64,000 nucleotides of DNA from Ruegeria sp. Ofav3-42 (GTDB lineage: Bacteria > Pseudomonadota > Alphaproteobacteria > Rhodobacterales > Rhodobacteraceae). How positions within the stretch are numbered: position 1 is the first letter of the stretch; every line of letters starts with the position of its first letter. The translations under genes were made by a program, and so were the position numbers. Positions 27,942-36,557 of the stretch are shown piece by piece. Below the pieces are notes generated by a model. That model did not search any database, had not been told where the DNA came from, and was given only the letters and a program-made list of their open reading frames with translations. The stretch covers positions 62,001 to 126,000 of the forward strand of contig NZ_JAKRGB010000013.1 of the NCBI RefSeq assembly GCF_022347725.1. Direction: 5' to 3'.

Positions 27942-30900
27942 TACTGGCCGTTTCCTTGCTCTGCTCGTCGTCCTCAAAGATCAGTGACGTTGCATTGGCG
28001 GCATTCAACCTCTGAGAAATCGTGGTCAGGTAACCGGCAACCGTTTGCAGAAGCTGCAATGCCACGCCCGCGTCACTTTCGATAACAGCGCGCAATTCTT
28101 CGGCCCCAATGCGCAGAAACGAGCAGTTCTTGACGGCAACCAGATCAAATTGCCGGATCTCACCCGTGATAATCGACAGATCTCCAATCAGGCGCCCCGG
28201 TTCGATGACCGAAATTGTTCGTGCTGTCCCATTCTCTTCAGTCCAGATAAGATCGGCTTCACCCGATACGCACAGATAGGCGGCATCTGGCGTCTGCCCC
28301 TCGGAAAAGATGATCTGGCCTGCTGCGGCCTCGTACCATTGCGCAGAGAATGCCAACAACCGTTGGTTTCGCCCGTCGATTCCAGAGAAAAGCTCGGTCG
28401 AAGAGATGATCTTGAGTTTGCGGCTCAGATCATCCGTGGTGCTGGCTTCTTCCTCGGTCCGGGTTCTCGAAACGCCATCTATGCGACCATCCTTGATCTC
28501 AACAAACAGATCATATGCCTCGGGGTGGGCAAAGTGATCTTCCATGAAGAGCATGATCGATTCCGGCAACAATTCACGCAGTTTCAGCCTTGTCCTCAAC
28601 CGGCTCTCGGAATCATGGCTGGCCAGAGCTTTGTCCAGGATCAACACGTCCGGACGCTTGATGCCAGCGCGCGAGAACGCCGCACGTTCCTGGAACACCG
28701 TAGGTAAGTTGTTTCCACCCAACCCCGAAGGCAGGTCGTAGATAGTAGCGGCCGCCCGACGACGCAGGCCCGCTTCGTTCATGGCGTCGGCCACAACGTC
28801 TTCAATCTCATCCTTATGCGCCCCGGCCATCAGGGAAATGCGTCCAAACAGAGCGTTTTCCATAACCGTCATGCGTTCGATATAGGTTTCCGGCGTGACC
28901 GGGATAAACATACCGTTCATGGACGAGCGCAGCTTTTCAGCCTGTCCGCTTCGAATGGCCAAAATCTTGTCTTTGTACTCGTCCGGGAAATCCGGACCAA
29001 TCTGTTCAGCTGTCAGCAGAAACGGAACAGTCAGTAACAAGGCCCTTTCGCGATCATTGATACCCGCCTCACCTCTGGCTTTGCGGCGATCCTCAATGTC
29101 TAGCAAACGGTGGTACATGTCCTTGGCCATGCCCAGCCGTAAGAACAACGGGTGATCCGCCCCGTCCCGGCCGAATGTCTGGTTCAGCGTCTCAAGCACT
29201 GCGCTTGAGATGCTCATGGCATCGTCGTCCAGATCATGGTGGCGCAGCATCCACATGAACCGATCATCGCCGGCCAGAATATCCGGAGAAATATCTCGTG
29301 ACGGAGCCGCGTAAAGCAGATTACCACCCAATGGAACCGCTGGATTAAACCGTTCCGGGTCGAACCGGTAGACATACCGGGCCAGTCCCTTTTCCTCCAG
29401 CCTGCGCGCAACCGTTTCGCGCAAGTTCACAATATCCTTGGCCAATGCAGGATGCTGTTCCGGATCAAACTGGGTGCGCAGCGTTCGGCGGAACATGAAC
29501 TCGTCGATGCCCATCGCTTCGACCAGTTGGAACCACCAGTTGCGGATATCCTCGATGTCTTCCAATCCGGCTAGCCCGGGATCAATCCATTCATCCGACA
29601 AGGAATCCGCTGGGTTCCCGGCACGCACAGCTTCAATCTGCCAGCGGCTTGGTGCCTTTTTCGCATCTGTTTCGTGTTGCGGATGCGTCCGCAATGGCAT
29701 CAACAGGTTGTCACCCAGCGTTCCGTCAAAAAGATAAGGCCGTGAATAAGCGTACCCAATCCGTGCAGCAATGATTGACTGGTGCAGTTTTCGCAGATCA
29801 TGACCCGCGATTGTGACGTCCCCCTGAACCGGCAAAAGCTCTCGGGTCAGCAATTGTGCCAAAGCGCCGCGCTCGGCCGCGCTTGCCGACTGGATGGCAA
29901 CACGTGCGCCCTTGGGGATGGTCAGGTCGATGTCTTCGAGGATGGTTTTACCGTCATCATCCCGCACCGTGACATTGCGCAGTTCGATATCGCCCATGAG
30001 GTGGGGAATCGAGTCGGGCTCACCAACAAACAGTTCTTCTGGGATCATGTTGTCCGGAGCAAAGCGCTCCGTCACGACTTCCCATCGCAGCGACATGTCC
30101 TGAACCTGATTGTAATAGGTCAGCAGGTCCTTCCACGGGCCACTGAGATCTTTGTAAGCCCCAAGCGCCGCAACAAGGGCACCTACTGTTACCTCACCCT
30201 TGATCGCCAGATAACCACCGACCGAATAGAACAGGAACGGCGTCATCTGAGTGATCAGATTGTTGAGGAACTTCATAAAGAACTTCTTGTTGTATATCTT
30301 GAAACGGATCTCGAACAAAGTTCCCAACCGATGGCTGAACTGGGCCAGCCGGTACCGCCAACCGCCATTGGTGCGCAGGTCGCTGATCCCCGCGGCGCTT
30401 TCACCGATTTCCGAACTGAGGTGTCGCACCTCCTGGATTCGCTCTTTGTTCAGCAGGTTGATCTGGCGCTGCAGCTTTGGGATCAGCCACGCCTGTAAGG
30501 GGATCAGTGCAATACTCGCAAGTCCAAACCACACACTTTGCATGAACAGGAAGGTGACGATTGTCATCATCTGGCCGAACTGAAACACCGGCTGGGCAAT
30601 TGCGTCGCCCATCAGACCTCCCATCGGTTCGGCCTCCGACGTGATCATCGAAACCAGCTCACCCTGGCTAGTGGTGGCAAAGTAGGACTTTGGAAAACGC
30701 ATGGTGCGGTGAATCAGCGTGAACCGCAATCGGCGCAGCATACGTTCGGCCAACACACCTTTCATCGTGTTGATGCGCATTTTCATCAACCCGCTGGCAA
30801 TTACAGTCGCCAAAAAGGCCACACAGAGGATCAGCAGGTATTGGACCTGCGTAAACGTGATGCCCAGAACCGTGACGCTATCACTTGGCGCACCAATTGC

Positions 30901-31032
30901 GTCGTTGATGATCTGCTTTGGCAGTTCGAGCGAGGCGTAAAGAAACGGAAATGACAGCACTGTCAGAGACAACAGCACAAGCTGTTGCTTTTTCGAGTAC
31001 TTCCAAATGAATGCAAAAAGAGTGGGTTCCAT
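27934..31032 (-). CDS. Degenerate ABC exporter-like protein with cyclic-nucleotide-binding domain
   Basis: A 1032-residue protein. Residues 1-330 form an ABC exporter-type membrane domain. Residues 350-435 resemble the start of a nucleotide-binding domain (ILEDIDLTIPKGARVAIQ), but the Walker A position reads SASAAERGAL and the Q-loop IGYAYSRPY. An insertion of about 330 residues follows. The remainder of the ATPase (about 775-840) has LGGNNLPTVFQERAAFSR in place of the signature and VLILDKALAS in place of Walker B, with Lys for the catalytic Glu. Residues 865-1010 form a cNMP-binding-type barrel (IIFSEGQTPDAAYLCVSGEADLIW). ATP hydrolysis looks unlikely. A membrane sensor or scaffold is possible. 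It is coupled to the CPBP protease gene. Confidence 0.85.
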   Translation of the reverse strand: MEPTLFAFIWKYSKKQQLVLLSLTVLSFPFLYASLELPKQIINDAIGAPSDSVTVLGITFTQVQYLLILCVAFLATVIASGLMKMRINTMKGVLAERMLRRLRFTLIHRTMRFPKSYFATTSQGELVSMITSEAEPMGGLMGDAIAQPVFQFGQMMTIVTFLFMQSVWFGLASIALIPLQAWLIPKLQRQINLLNKERIQEVRHLSSEIGESAAGISDLRTNGGWRYRLAQFSHRLGTLFEIRFKIYNKKFFMKFLNNLITQMTPFLFYSVGGYLAIKGEVTVGALVAALGAYKDLSGPWKDLLTYYNQVQDMSLRWEVVTERFAPDNMIPEELFVGEPDSIPHLMGDIELRNVTVRDDDGKTILEDIDLTIPKGARVAIQSASAAERGALAQLLTRELLPVQGDVTIAGHDLRKLHQSIIAARIGYAYSRPYLFDGTLGDNLLMPLRTHPQHETDAKKAPSRWQIEAVRAGNPADSLSDEWIDPGLAGLEDIEDIRNWWFQLVEAMGIDEFMFRRTLRTQFDPEQHPALAKDIVNLRETVARRLEEKGLARYVYRFDPERFNPAVPLGGNLLYAAPSRDISPDILAGDDRFMWMLRHHDLDDDAMSISSAVLETLNQTFGRDGADHPLFLRLGMAKDMYHRLLDIEDRRKARGEAGINDRERALLLTVPFLLTAEQIGPDFPDEYKDKILAIRSGQAEKLRSSMNGMFIPVTPETYIERMTVMENALFGRISLMAGAHKDEIEDVVADAMNEAGLRRRAAATIYDLPSGLGGNNLPTVFQERAAFSRAGIKRPDVLILDKALASHDSESRLRTRLKLRELLPESIMLFMEDHFAHPEAYDLFVEIKDGRIDGVSRTRTEEEASTTDDLSRKLKIISSTELFSGIDGRNQRLLAFSAQWYEAAAGQIIFSEGQTPDAAYLCVSGEADLIWTEENGTARTISVIEPGRLIGDLSIITGEIRQFDLVAVKNCSFLRIGAEELRAVIESDAGVALQLLQTVAGYLTTISQRLNAANATSLIFEDDEQSKETASNV

Positions 31033-31275
31033 GCCCCGGCCTTGCCTCAGAAATTGATAAGCGGTTTTTTCGGATGATCCACAGCAATCAGGTTCCGGAC
31101 GGTACGCACAGTCCCGGTTGATTGCAAGAACGGCGGTCCCCCTAGCAGACGCGATCGGCGATGCCCAGTCACAAGCGCGTCAACAGATGGGCAGAATTAT
31201 CCGGGAATTTGCGCATTGGGCCTTATCCTTGCCACCGTCTTTGACTAAAGAGGGTCAAGTTCAGACGATGGGACC

Positions 31276-32037
31276 ATGGGCAGACTTCTGGATCGCTATT
31301 TACACCGCAAAACACTGGCGCGTTGGCGGCAGGTTGCGCAAGGCGCGGTCGGGGCCACAACCCCGCAATTGCGCCAACAGCGCGACGAGGCGCGCAAATT
31401 GCGGGTACAGTTGGACCGGTTGATACATGAGGCAAACACTCGACTGACGCGCCCCGTGATCGGATCGACCCAATTCCCGAAACCGCTGGGCACTGACTGG
31501 AGCTGGCGACCGGATTTATGGCGCAATCCGCTGCCCCAACTCGGCACTGCCTCGATCCCGCGCAGGGCCGAGCTGGATCGGCAGGTGGGGATCTTTCATG
31601 ACTGTACCCTGTCCGAGATCGGCGTTCGGCAGTCGCGAAACACCGATGAAAAAGATCTGGCAGCTTTCGGGCTTAGCGTCGAGGTCTTTGGCTTCTCAGG
31701 CACTTTTCTGTCCTTGTCCCTGGATTTGCCGCCCGAGGCCGCCCAGGGGCTGACCCGGCAGCACCTTATTCGGGTCGATGCACTGATTAAAACCGAACGC
31801 CCATTGGAGATTATCGCGCGACTTAATATTCAGCACGGCCCCAATACCGATTCCGTACCGCGGGCGCTGGATTTGTCTGTCCCTTCAAACTCACTGGATT
31901 TCGATCTGGCCAAACTGCCTCTGAATGAGCGGCGTATCGACAAGATCTGGCTGGATCTGGTTCTGAGCTATCCGGCGATGAACCGCGTGGTTATCCGAGA
32001 CCTGACCTTTTGCCGCCACCATCGTGCCGACTTGTGA
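31276..32037 (+). CDS. Conserved hypothetical protein (possibly DUF6478)
   Basis: A 253-residue soluble protein without signal peptide. The N terminus is basic and helical (LLDRYLHRKTLARWRQVAQGAV, then a coiled-coil-like RQQRDEARKLRVQLDRLIHEANTR). The C-terminal two-thirds is rich in beta strands (DLAAFGLSVEVFGFSGTFLSLSLDLP; IIARLNIQHGPN). I recall such proteins as Rhodobacterales-specific and named DUF6478, but cannot confirm that. No catalytic motif is visible. It is divergent from the pseudo-ABC gene and 11 bases upstream of the next small gene, with which it probably forms an operon. Confidence 0.75.
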   Translation: MGRLLDRYLHRKTLARWRQVAQGAVGATTPQLRQQRDEARKLRVQLDRLIHEANTRLTRPVIGSTQFPKPLGTDWSWRPDLWRNPLPQLGTASIPRRAELDRQVGIFHDCTLSEIGVRQSRNTDEKDLAAFGLSVEVFGFSGTFLSLSLDLPPEAAQGLTRQHLIRVDALIKTERPLEIIARLNIQHGPNTDSVPRALDLSVPSNSLDFDLAKLPLNERRIDKIWLDLVLSYPAMNRVVIRDLTFCRHHRADL

Positions 32038-32048
32038 GAACTTTGACC

Positions 32049-32408
32049 ATGACACAACCGATCCTGACACCCACCCTGTTCGATAACGGCATCTGGCGCG
32101 GAATTCTGCAAACAGATACAGAGCCGAGCATCGAAGTCCGCTACCTGGATCAGGTGCTTGACGATGTCCGTGTGTCCGCAACCAACGGAGGATGGGAAAT
32201 CACGGTGCCTGTGCCCCTTGCAGCGATTTCCGAAGGGGTTCATTGCTTTGTGATTGCGGACACAGCGACGTCGCAGAAGCTCGGGGACTTCACAATTATT
32301 GCCGGGGATCCCGCTGCCGACGATTTGCGATCCGAAGTGGCGTTGTTGCGCGCTGAGTTGGACATGCTGAAACGGGCGTTTCGACGTTCTCAGGCTTCGA
32401 CGGACTGA
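32049..32408 (+). CDS. Small hypothetical protein
   Basis: A 119-residue protein starting at ATG 32049 (MTQPILTPTLFDNGIWRG), eleven bases after the preceding stop. It looks like a beta-sandwich with a C-terminal helical tail (RSEVALLRAELDMLKRAFRRS) resembling a short coiled coil. The family is not recognised. It probably acts with the upstream 253-residue protein. Confidence 0.7.
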   Translation: MTQPILTPTLFDNGIWRGILQTDTEPSIEVRYLDQVLDDVRVSATNGGWEITVPVPLAAISEGVHCFVIADTATSQKLGDFTIIAGDPAADDLRSEVALLRAELDMLKRAFRRSQASTD

Positions 32409-32498
32409 CCGTCGAGCCGGCCGGTGTGGGCACTTTCCCTATCTTTCCTGTGATTTCCGTGCATCATTAACGTCATCCGAAGCAATCCGGGTGCGCGT

Positions 32499-34025
32499 AT
32501 GGACCGCAGCAGTATCGTCAAGGTCATTGCCCTGATGGTGACAGGGTTTGGTATAGGCATCGACTTTACCGGTGCGCTAATTCTGGTCCCTGCCATCGAA
32601 AACAGTTTTAATGCAGATATCACCAGCACCCAGTGGGTTCTGAACATCTACGCGTTGTTCTTCGCCATGACCATGGTTGCCGGAGGCCGGATGGGCGACA
32701 TGTTCGGGCATCGCAAGATGATGATCATCGGCTTGTCGATTTTTCTGTTTTCCTCCATCATGTGCTTTGTTTCCCCCAGCCTCGACTTTCTGATCGGTGC
32801 CCGTGCCCTGCAGGGGATCGGAGCAGGCTGTGTCTGGCCCTGCACCCTTGCCTTCGGCGCGACCAAGGTCTCTCGCCCCGAGCATCGCGCCATGATCATG
32901 GGGATGATCCTTGCAGGCGTGACCTGTGGCAATGTTTTTGGCCCCCTGATCAGCGGCGCAGCGGTGAACTTCGGCGACTGGCGGCTGTTCTTCCTTGCCA
33001 ATGTGGTGTTTTCGACCATTTCGATGATTACCGCCCTTGTCCTCATGGAGCGCGAGACCCACCACAAACAGGGCGAACACATCGACTTTGCCGGAATGGG
33101 CATACTGTCTTTCGCTGTTCTTCTGCTGCTTTATGGGCTGGACGTGGGTGCCGATTGGGGCTGGACCTCGGTCCCGTTGATGATGCTTTTCTTTGTCAGC
33201 GCGGTTCTGTTCTTCCTGTTCCCAAAGGTCGAAAAGCGCGTGAAAGAGCCGCTGTTGCTGCCACAGATGATGCAGAACCGCGAATTTCGCATCACGCTGG
33301 GACTGAATATGTTCAACGTTTCTGCCGCCTTTGTCGGACTGCTGTACTTTCCGCAATACATGCAGAAAGTTCTGGGCTGGTCTGTTTTTGAATCGGCGAT
33401 TGGGCTGGCTCCGCTGACGATCCTTCTGGCTGTCGGTTCAATTGTCTCAGGTACGCTTTACAACGATTTCGGCCCGAAACGCTTGCTGTTCTGGGGATAT
33501 ATGATCGCAACAATCGGCGCGCTAAGCATCGTCGTGATGCCAAGCAATTGGGGGTACTTTCAGATTTTGCCGGGAATGGCGATGATCGGGTTAGGTGCCA
33601 CTCTGACCGTAGGGCCATCGGGCACGGCCGCGGTGTGTGCAGTCAAACCCGAGCGCGCGGGTCTGGTCGGCGGGCTAAGCTTCATGACGCATCTGGTTTA
33701 TGGCGCGATATCCGTCGCCTGCGCGACGGCGATCATGTATGTCACCAGCCTGTCCAGTCTTGGCAAGCAGCTGGCAGCGGATGGGATCGACATGTCAGAG
33801 GCCGATCAAAGGGCTATCAACGGTGGGACGCTTACGACCGACACGGCCCGCGCGGTCATGGAGAAACTGAGCTCGGACGAGGCTGAAAAAGTCAAATCCG
33901 CCATCGCCTCCGCATTCGACACCGGTATGAACACGGCGTTTGTGTTCGCAGCCATTTCGGTTTCGATGGGGGTGATTTTGGCCATGATGCTTGACGAAGA
34001 GAAACTGCATAAGGTCGAGAGCTAG
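32499..34025 (+). CDS. MFS transporter, DHA2 (14-helix) drug exporter family
   Basis: A 508-residue protein with about 14 membrane helices. It opens IDFTGALILVPAIENSF and has the DHA2 signature region LNIYALFFAMTMVAGGRMGDMFGHRKMMIIG and a motif C-like segment ALQGIGAGCVWPCTLA. Members of this family export drugs, dyes or other amphipathic compounds by proton antiport. A hydrophilic region near residues 430-480 precedes the last helix. It has its own promoter region (90 bp) and converges on the S41 peptidase gene. Confidence 0.9.
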   Translation: MDRSSIVKVIALMVTGFGIGIDFTGALILVPAIENSFNADITSTQWVLNIYALFFAMTMVAGGRMGDMFGHRKMMIIGLSIFLFSSIMCFVSPSLDFLIGARALQGIGAGCVWPCTLAFGATKVSRPEHRAMIMGMILAGVTCGNVFGPLISGAAVNFGDWRLFFLANVVFSTISMITALVLMERETHHKQGEHIDFAGMGILSFAVLLLLYGLDVGADWGWTSVPLMMLFFVSAVLFFLFPKVEKRVKEPLLLPQMMQNREFRITLGLNMFNVSAAFVGLLYFPQYMQKVLGWSVFESAIGLAPLTILLAVGSIVSGTLYNDFGPKRLLFWGYMIATIGALSIVVMPSNWGYFQILPGMAMIGLGATLTVGPSGTAAVCAVKPERAGLVGGLSFMTHLVYGAISVACATAIMYVTSLSSLGKQLAADGIDMSEADQRAINGGTLTTDTARAVMEKLSSDEAEKVKSAIASAFDTGMNTAFVFAAISVSMGVILAMMLDEEKLHKVES

Positions 34026-34038
34026 CGCCTGCCCCTGC

Positions 34039-34065
34039 AAAAAGGGCCGCCGATATCGGCGGCCC
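34039..34065 (-). terminator. Perfect-palindrome terminator between convergent genes
   Basis: A 22-bp perfect palindrome (34044-34065, GGGCCGCCGAT and its complement) is followed on the minus strand by TTTTT. It ends the S41 peptidase transcript and probably also blocks the converging MFS transcript. Confidence 0.8.
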
Positions 34066-34076
34066 CTATGATCGGT

Positions 34077-35420
34077 TTACTGGGACGGACCACCAGTAGG
34101 ATTGAACGCCGACAGACCTTTGAGGATATCGATGGCATAAGCCAGCTGATAATCCTCTTCCCGCAACTCAGCCGTAGCTTCAGCCTTGGCGCGGTCTTCT
34201 TCGATCTGACGGACTTCGTCTTCGCTCAGACTGTCGTTGTTCAGGCTGCCGCGCAGATCCGCTTCAGACCGTGTGCGCGCGTCTGCTTCGTCTTCCTCGG
34301 CATCCGGTGTTGGGCGTGGCTGTTCGACGATGATGTCGGGGCTGACACCCAGCGCCTGAATCGAGCGGCCCGACGGCGTGTAGTACCGCGAGGTGGTCAG
34401 GCGCATTGCACCATCACCACGCAGCGGCATGACCGTTTGAACCGAACCTTTGCCAAAGCTTTTGGTGCCGACGACAATCGCACGACGGTGATCCTGTAGC
34501 GCACCGGCAACGATCTCGGAAGCCGAGGCCGATCCGCCATTGATCAGAACAACGATTGGCTTGCCTTCCGCCAAATCGCCTGGCGTCGCGTTGAACCGTT
34601 CACCATCGCTTGGGTCGCGACCGCGGGTGGAAACGATCTCACCTTCGTTCAGGAACGCATCCGAGACCTTGATGGCCTGCGTCAGCAATCCGCCGGGATT
34701 GTTTCTGAGGTCCAGAACGACGCCGTTGACCTTTTCGAGACCACCGGCCTCTTCGATCTGCTCATTCAAACCCTCTTGCAGGTTCGGAAACGTCTGGTCG
34801 TTGAATGTGGTCACGCGCAGAACTACGCTGGTGCCTTCGGTCCGGGCGCGAACTGCCGTCAGCTTGATGGTGTCGCGGATGATGGTGACATCGAAGGGCT
34901 CCTGCTCACCTTCCCGAACGACTGTGATGACGATTTCCGATCCGACAGGGCCGCGCATCAGATCAACGGCTTTGTCCAATGTCAAACCCAGAATGCTTTC
35001 GCCGTCGACATGAGTGATGAAGTCACCCGCTTCGATTCCGGCCTCATCCGCCGGAGTGTCATCAATTGGAGATACGACTTTGACAAAGCCTTCCTCCTGC
35101 GTGACTTCGATACCTAGGCCGCCGAACTCGCCTCGCGTCTGCACGCGCATTTGTTCAGCATCATCGGGCGAAAGGTAGCTGGAATGCGGGTCAAGCGATG
35201 TCAGCATGCCGTCAATGGCTGCTTCAATCAGTTCTTCGGGCTCAACCTCTTCGACATACTGGGCGCGGATACGTTCGAAAATATCGCCGAACAGATCAAG
35301 TTGTTCGTACACGCTGGCCTTGCGGTCGGCCTCTTGCGCCAGCAACGGACCAGCGATTTGTGTGGTTGCGATTACACCTGCCACGGTTCCAGCCAGGCCG
35401 GCCATCAGAAATTTCTTCAT
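34077..35420 (-). CDS. S41-family C-terminal processing peptidase (CtpA-like)
   Basis: A 447-residue secreted serine protease. A signal peptide (MKKFLMAGLAGTVAGVIATTQIAGPLLA) is followed by a helical N-terminal region, a PDZ domain (GGLGIEVTQEEGFVKVVSPIDDTPADEAGIEAGD) and the S41 catalytic core with the Ser in GGSASASEIVAGAL and the Lys in GTKSFGKGSVQT, the Ser/Lys dyad of Ctp proteases. The acidic C-terminal tail is poorly conserved. It acts in the periplasm in processing or turnover of envelope proteins. It lies directly behind the EnvC-like gene, an arrangement usual in alphaproteobacteria. Confidence 0.94.
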   Translation of the reverse strand: MKKFLMAGLAGTVAGVIATTQIAGPLLAQEADRKASVYEQLDLFGDIFERIRAQYVEEVEPEELIEAAIDGMLTSLDPHSSYLSPDDAEQMRVQTRGEFGGLGIEVTQEEGFVKVVSPIDDTPADEAGIEAGDFITHVDGESILGLTLDKAVDLMRGPVGSEIVITVVREGEQEPFDVTIIRDTIKLTAVRARTEGTSVVLRVTTFNDQTFPNLQEGLNEQIEEAGGLEKVNGVVLDLRNNPGGLLTQAIKVSDAFLNEGEIVSTRGRDPSDGERFNATPGDLAEGKPIVVLINGGSASASEIVAGALQDHRRAIVVGTKSFGKGSVQTVMPLRGDGAMRLTTSRYYTPSGRSIQALGVSPDIIVEQPRPTPDAEEDEADARTRSEADLRGSLNNDSLSEDEVRQIEEDRAKAEATAELREEDYQLAYAIDILKGLSAFNPTGGPSQ

Positions 35421-35426
35421 ACTCGT

Positions 35427-36557
35427 TTATCCATCCTTGTCGGTCCGAAACCATGATTCCGGGTCCACGGGGGTATTATTCTGTCTTACCTCTATATAGA
35501 GCGTTTCTGACCGGTCAGTTCCAGTGCCATCACTGCTTGTTGACAAAATAGCGCCGATTTCGGGCGTTTCACCGGGCATCAGCCCAACCGGAGTCCCTTC
35601 GGGAATCACCTGACCGGTGTCGCCATAAACCTCCTGCAGGCCTGAAAACACGAACAACAAACCCGGTTGAGGCTCAAGGATCATCACATTCCCAAGCTCC
35701 AGCAATGGTCCCCGGTACCGGATTGTCGCTGCTGTCGGTGATGTAACAATTGCACGTGGTCGCGTGGCCAAAACCACTCCGGGGCGATTCACGCCCGCCG
35801 CATCGGTCTCATTTGCGCGGTGCAGAACGACCCCTTGGGTTGGTAAGGCGATCTGCCCCTTCCTGTTCGAAACATCCGCGTTTGTCTCGGCAATCTCACC
35901 TTCCGAGATTTCGGACAGACCGCTGGCAAAACCATCTAGTGTTTCGGTCGACGAGATCAGGATAGCAGTGCGCACCGGGTCTTCGACAAAACGGCGCGGC
36001 AGGTCGGTGCGGTCGGCTATGGCCTCACTGAGCCTGGTGCGCGCATTCTGAACGCCAGTCAGCCCTTCAACCAGAGTTTCCGAGGCGTTTTGCTGTAGTT
36101 GGCGCAGGGTTTGAACTTCTTGCAGATCGCGGGCCAGAGCCTGCGCGCGGGCGTTCAAACCAGGCGTGACCTCGGACAACATCATACCCGCCCGCGCTGA
36201 CCCAAGAGGGCCAGATGGATGCAGCATCAGAACAGGGGGCGCGGTTGTTTCAATGGTCTGCAACACGCCCAACAGCTGCGCCACATCCTTTTCCCGCGCA
36301 CGTAGTTCCGCCGTCAATTGCGCCTCGCGTGTGGCGGCCATGCGCAACCCGTCACGCATCGCCGACAACCCGGCCTCATAGGCTTGAATGGTCTCGGTAA
36401 GGGCACGAACGCGATCACGAGCCCCGTCCGCTTCGGTCAGGTTGATCGACGCCCGTTCCAGCATCCGGGCGGCATTCAGAGCCGCCGTAGACGGATCGTT
36501 CTGAGCGCTGGCGGACGAAGCCAAAAACAACGCCAGGATTAGCGCGCGCGCCCTCAT
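35427..36557 (-). CDS. EnvC-like murein hydrolase activator (degenerate LytM/M23)
   Basis: A 376-residue periplasmic protein. The signal peptide MRARALILALFLASSASA is followed by long coiled coils (about 25-220) and a LytM/M23 domain (about 250-370). The metal-binding histidines of active M23 enzymes are absent: GNVMILEPQPGLLFVFSGL stands where active enzymes have a GNxVxIxHGxGxxTxYxHL pattern. This fits EnvC-type regulators, which activate cell-wall amidases at division instead of cutting murein. It overlaps gpmI by 4 bases and is followed by the S41 protease gene. Confidence 0.9.
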   Translation of the reverse strand: MRARALILALFLASSASAQNDPSTAALNAARMLERASINLTEADGARDRVRALTETIQAYEAGLSAMRDGLRMAATREAQLTAELRAREKDVAQLLGVLQTIETTAPPVLMLHPSGPLGSARAGMMLSEVTPGLNARAQALARDLQEVQTLRQLQQNASETLVEGLTGVQNARTRLSEAIADRTDLPRRFVEDPVRTAILISSTETLDGFASGLSEISEGEIAETNADVSNRKGQIALPTQGVVLHRANETDAAGVNRPGVVLATRPRAIVTSPTAATIRYRGPLLELGNVMILEPQPGLLFVFSGLQEVYGDTGQVIPEGTPVGLMPGETPEIGAILSTSSDGTGTDRSETLYIEVRQNNTPVDPESWFRTDKDG

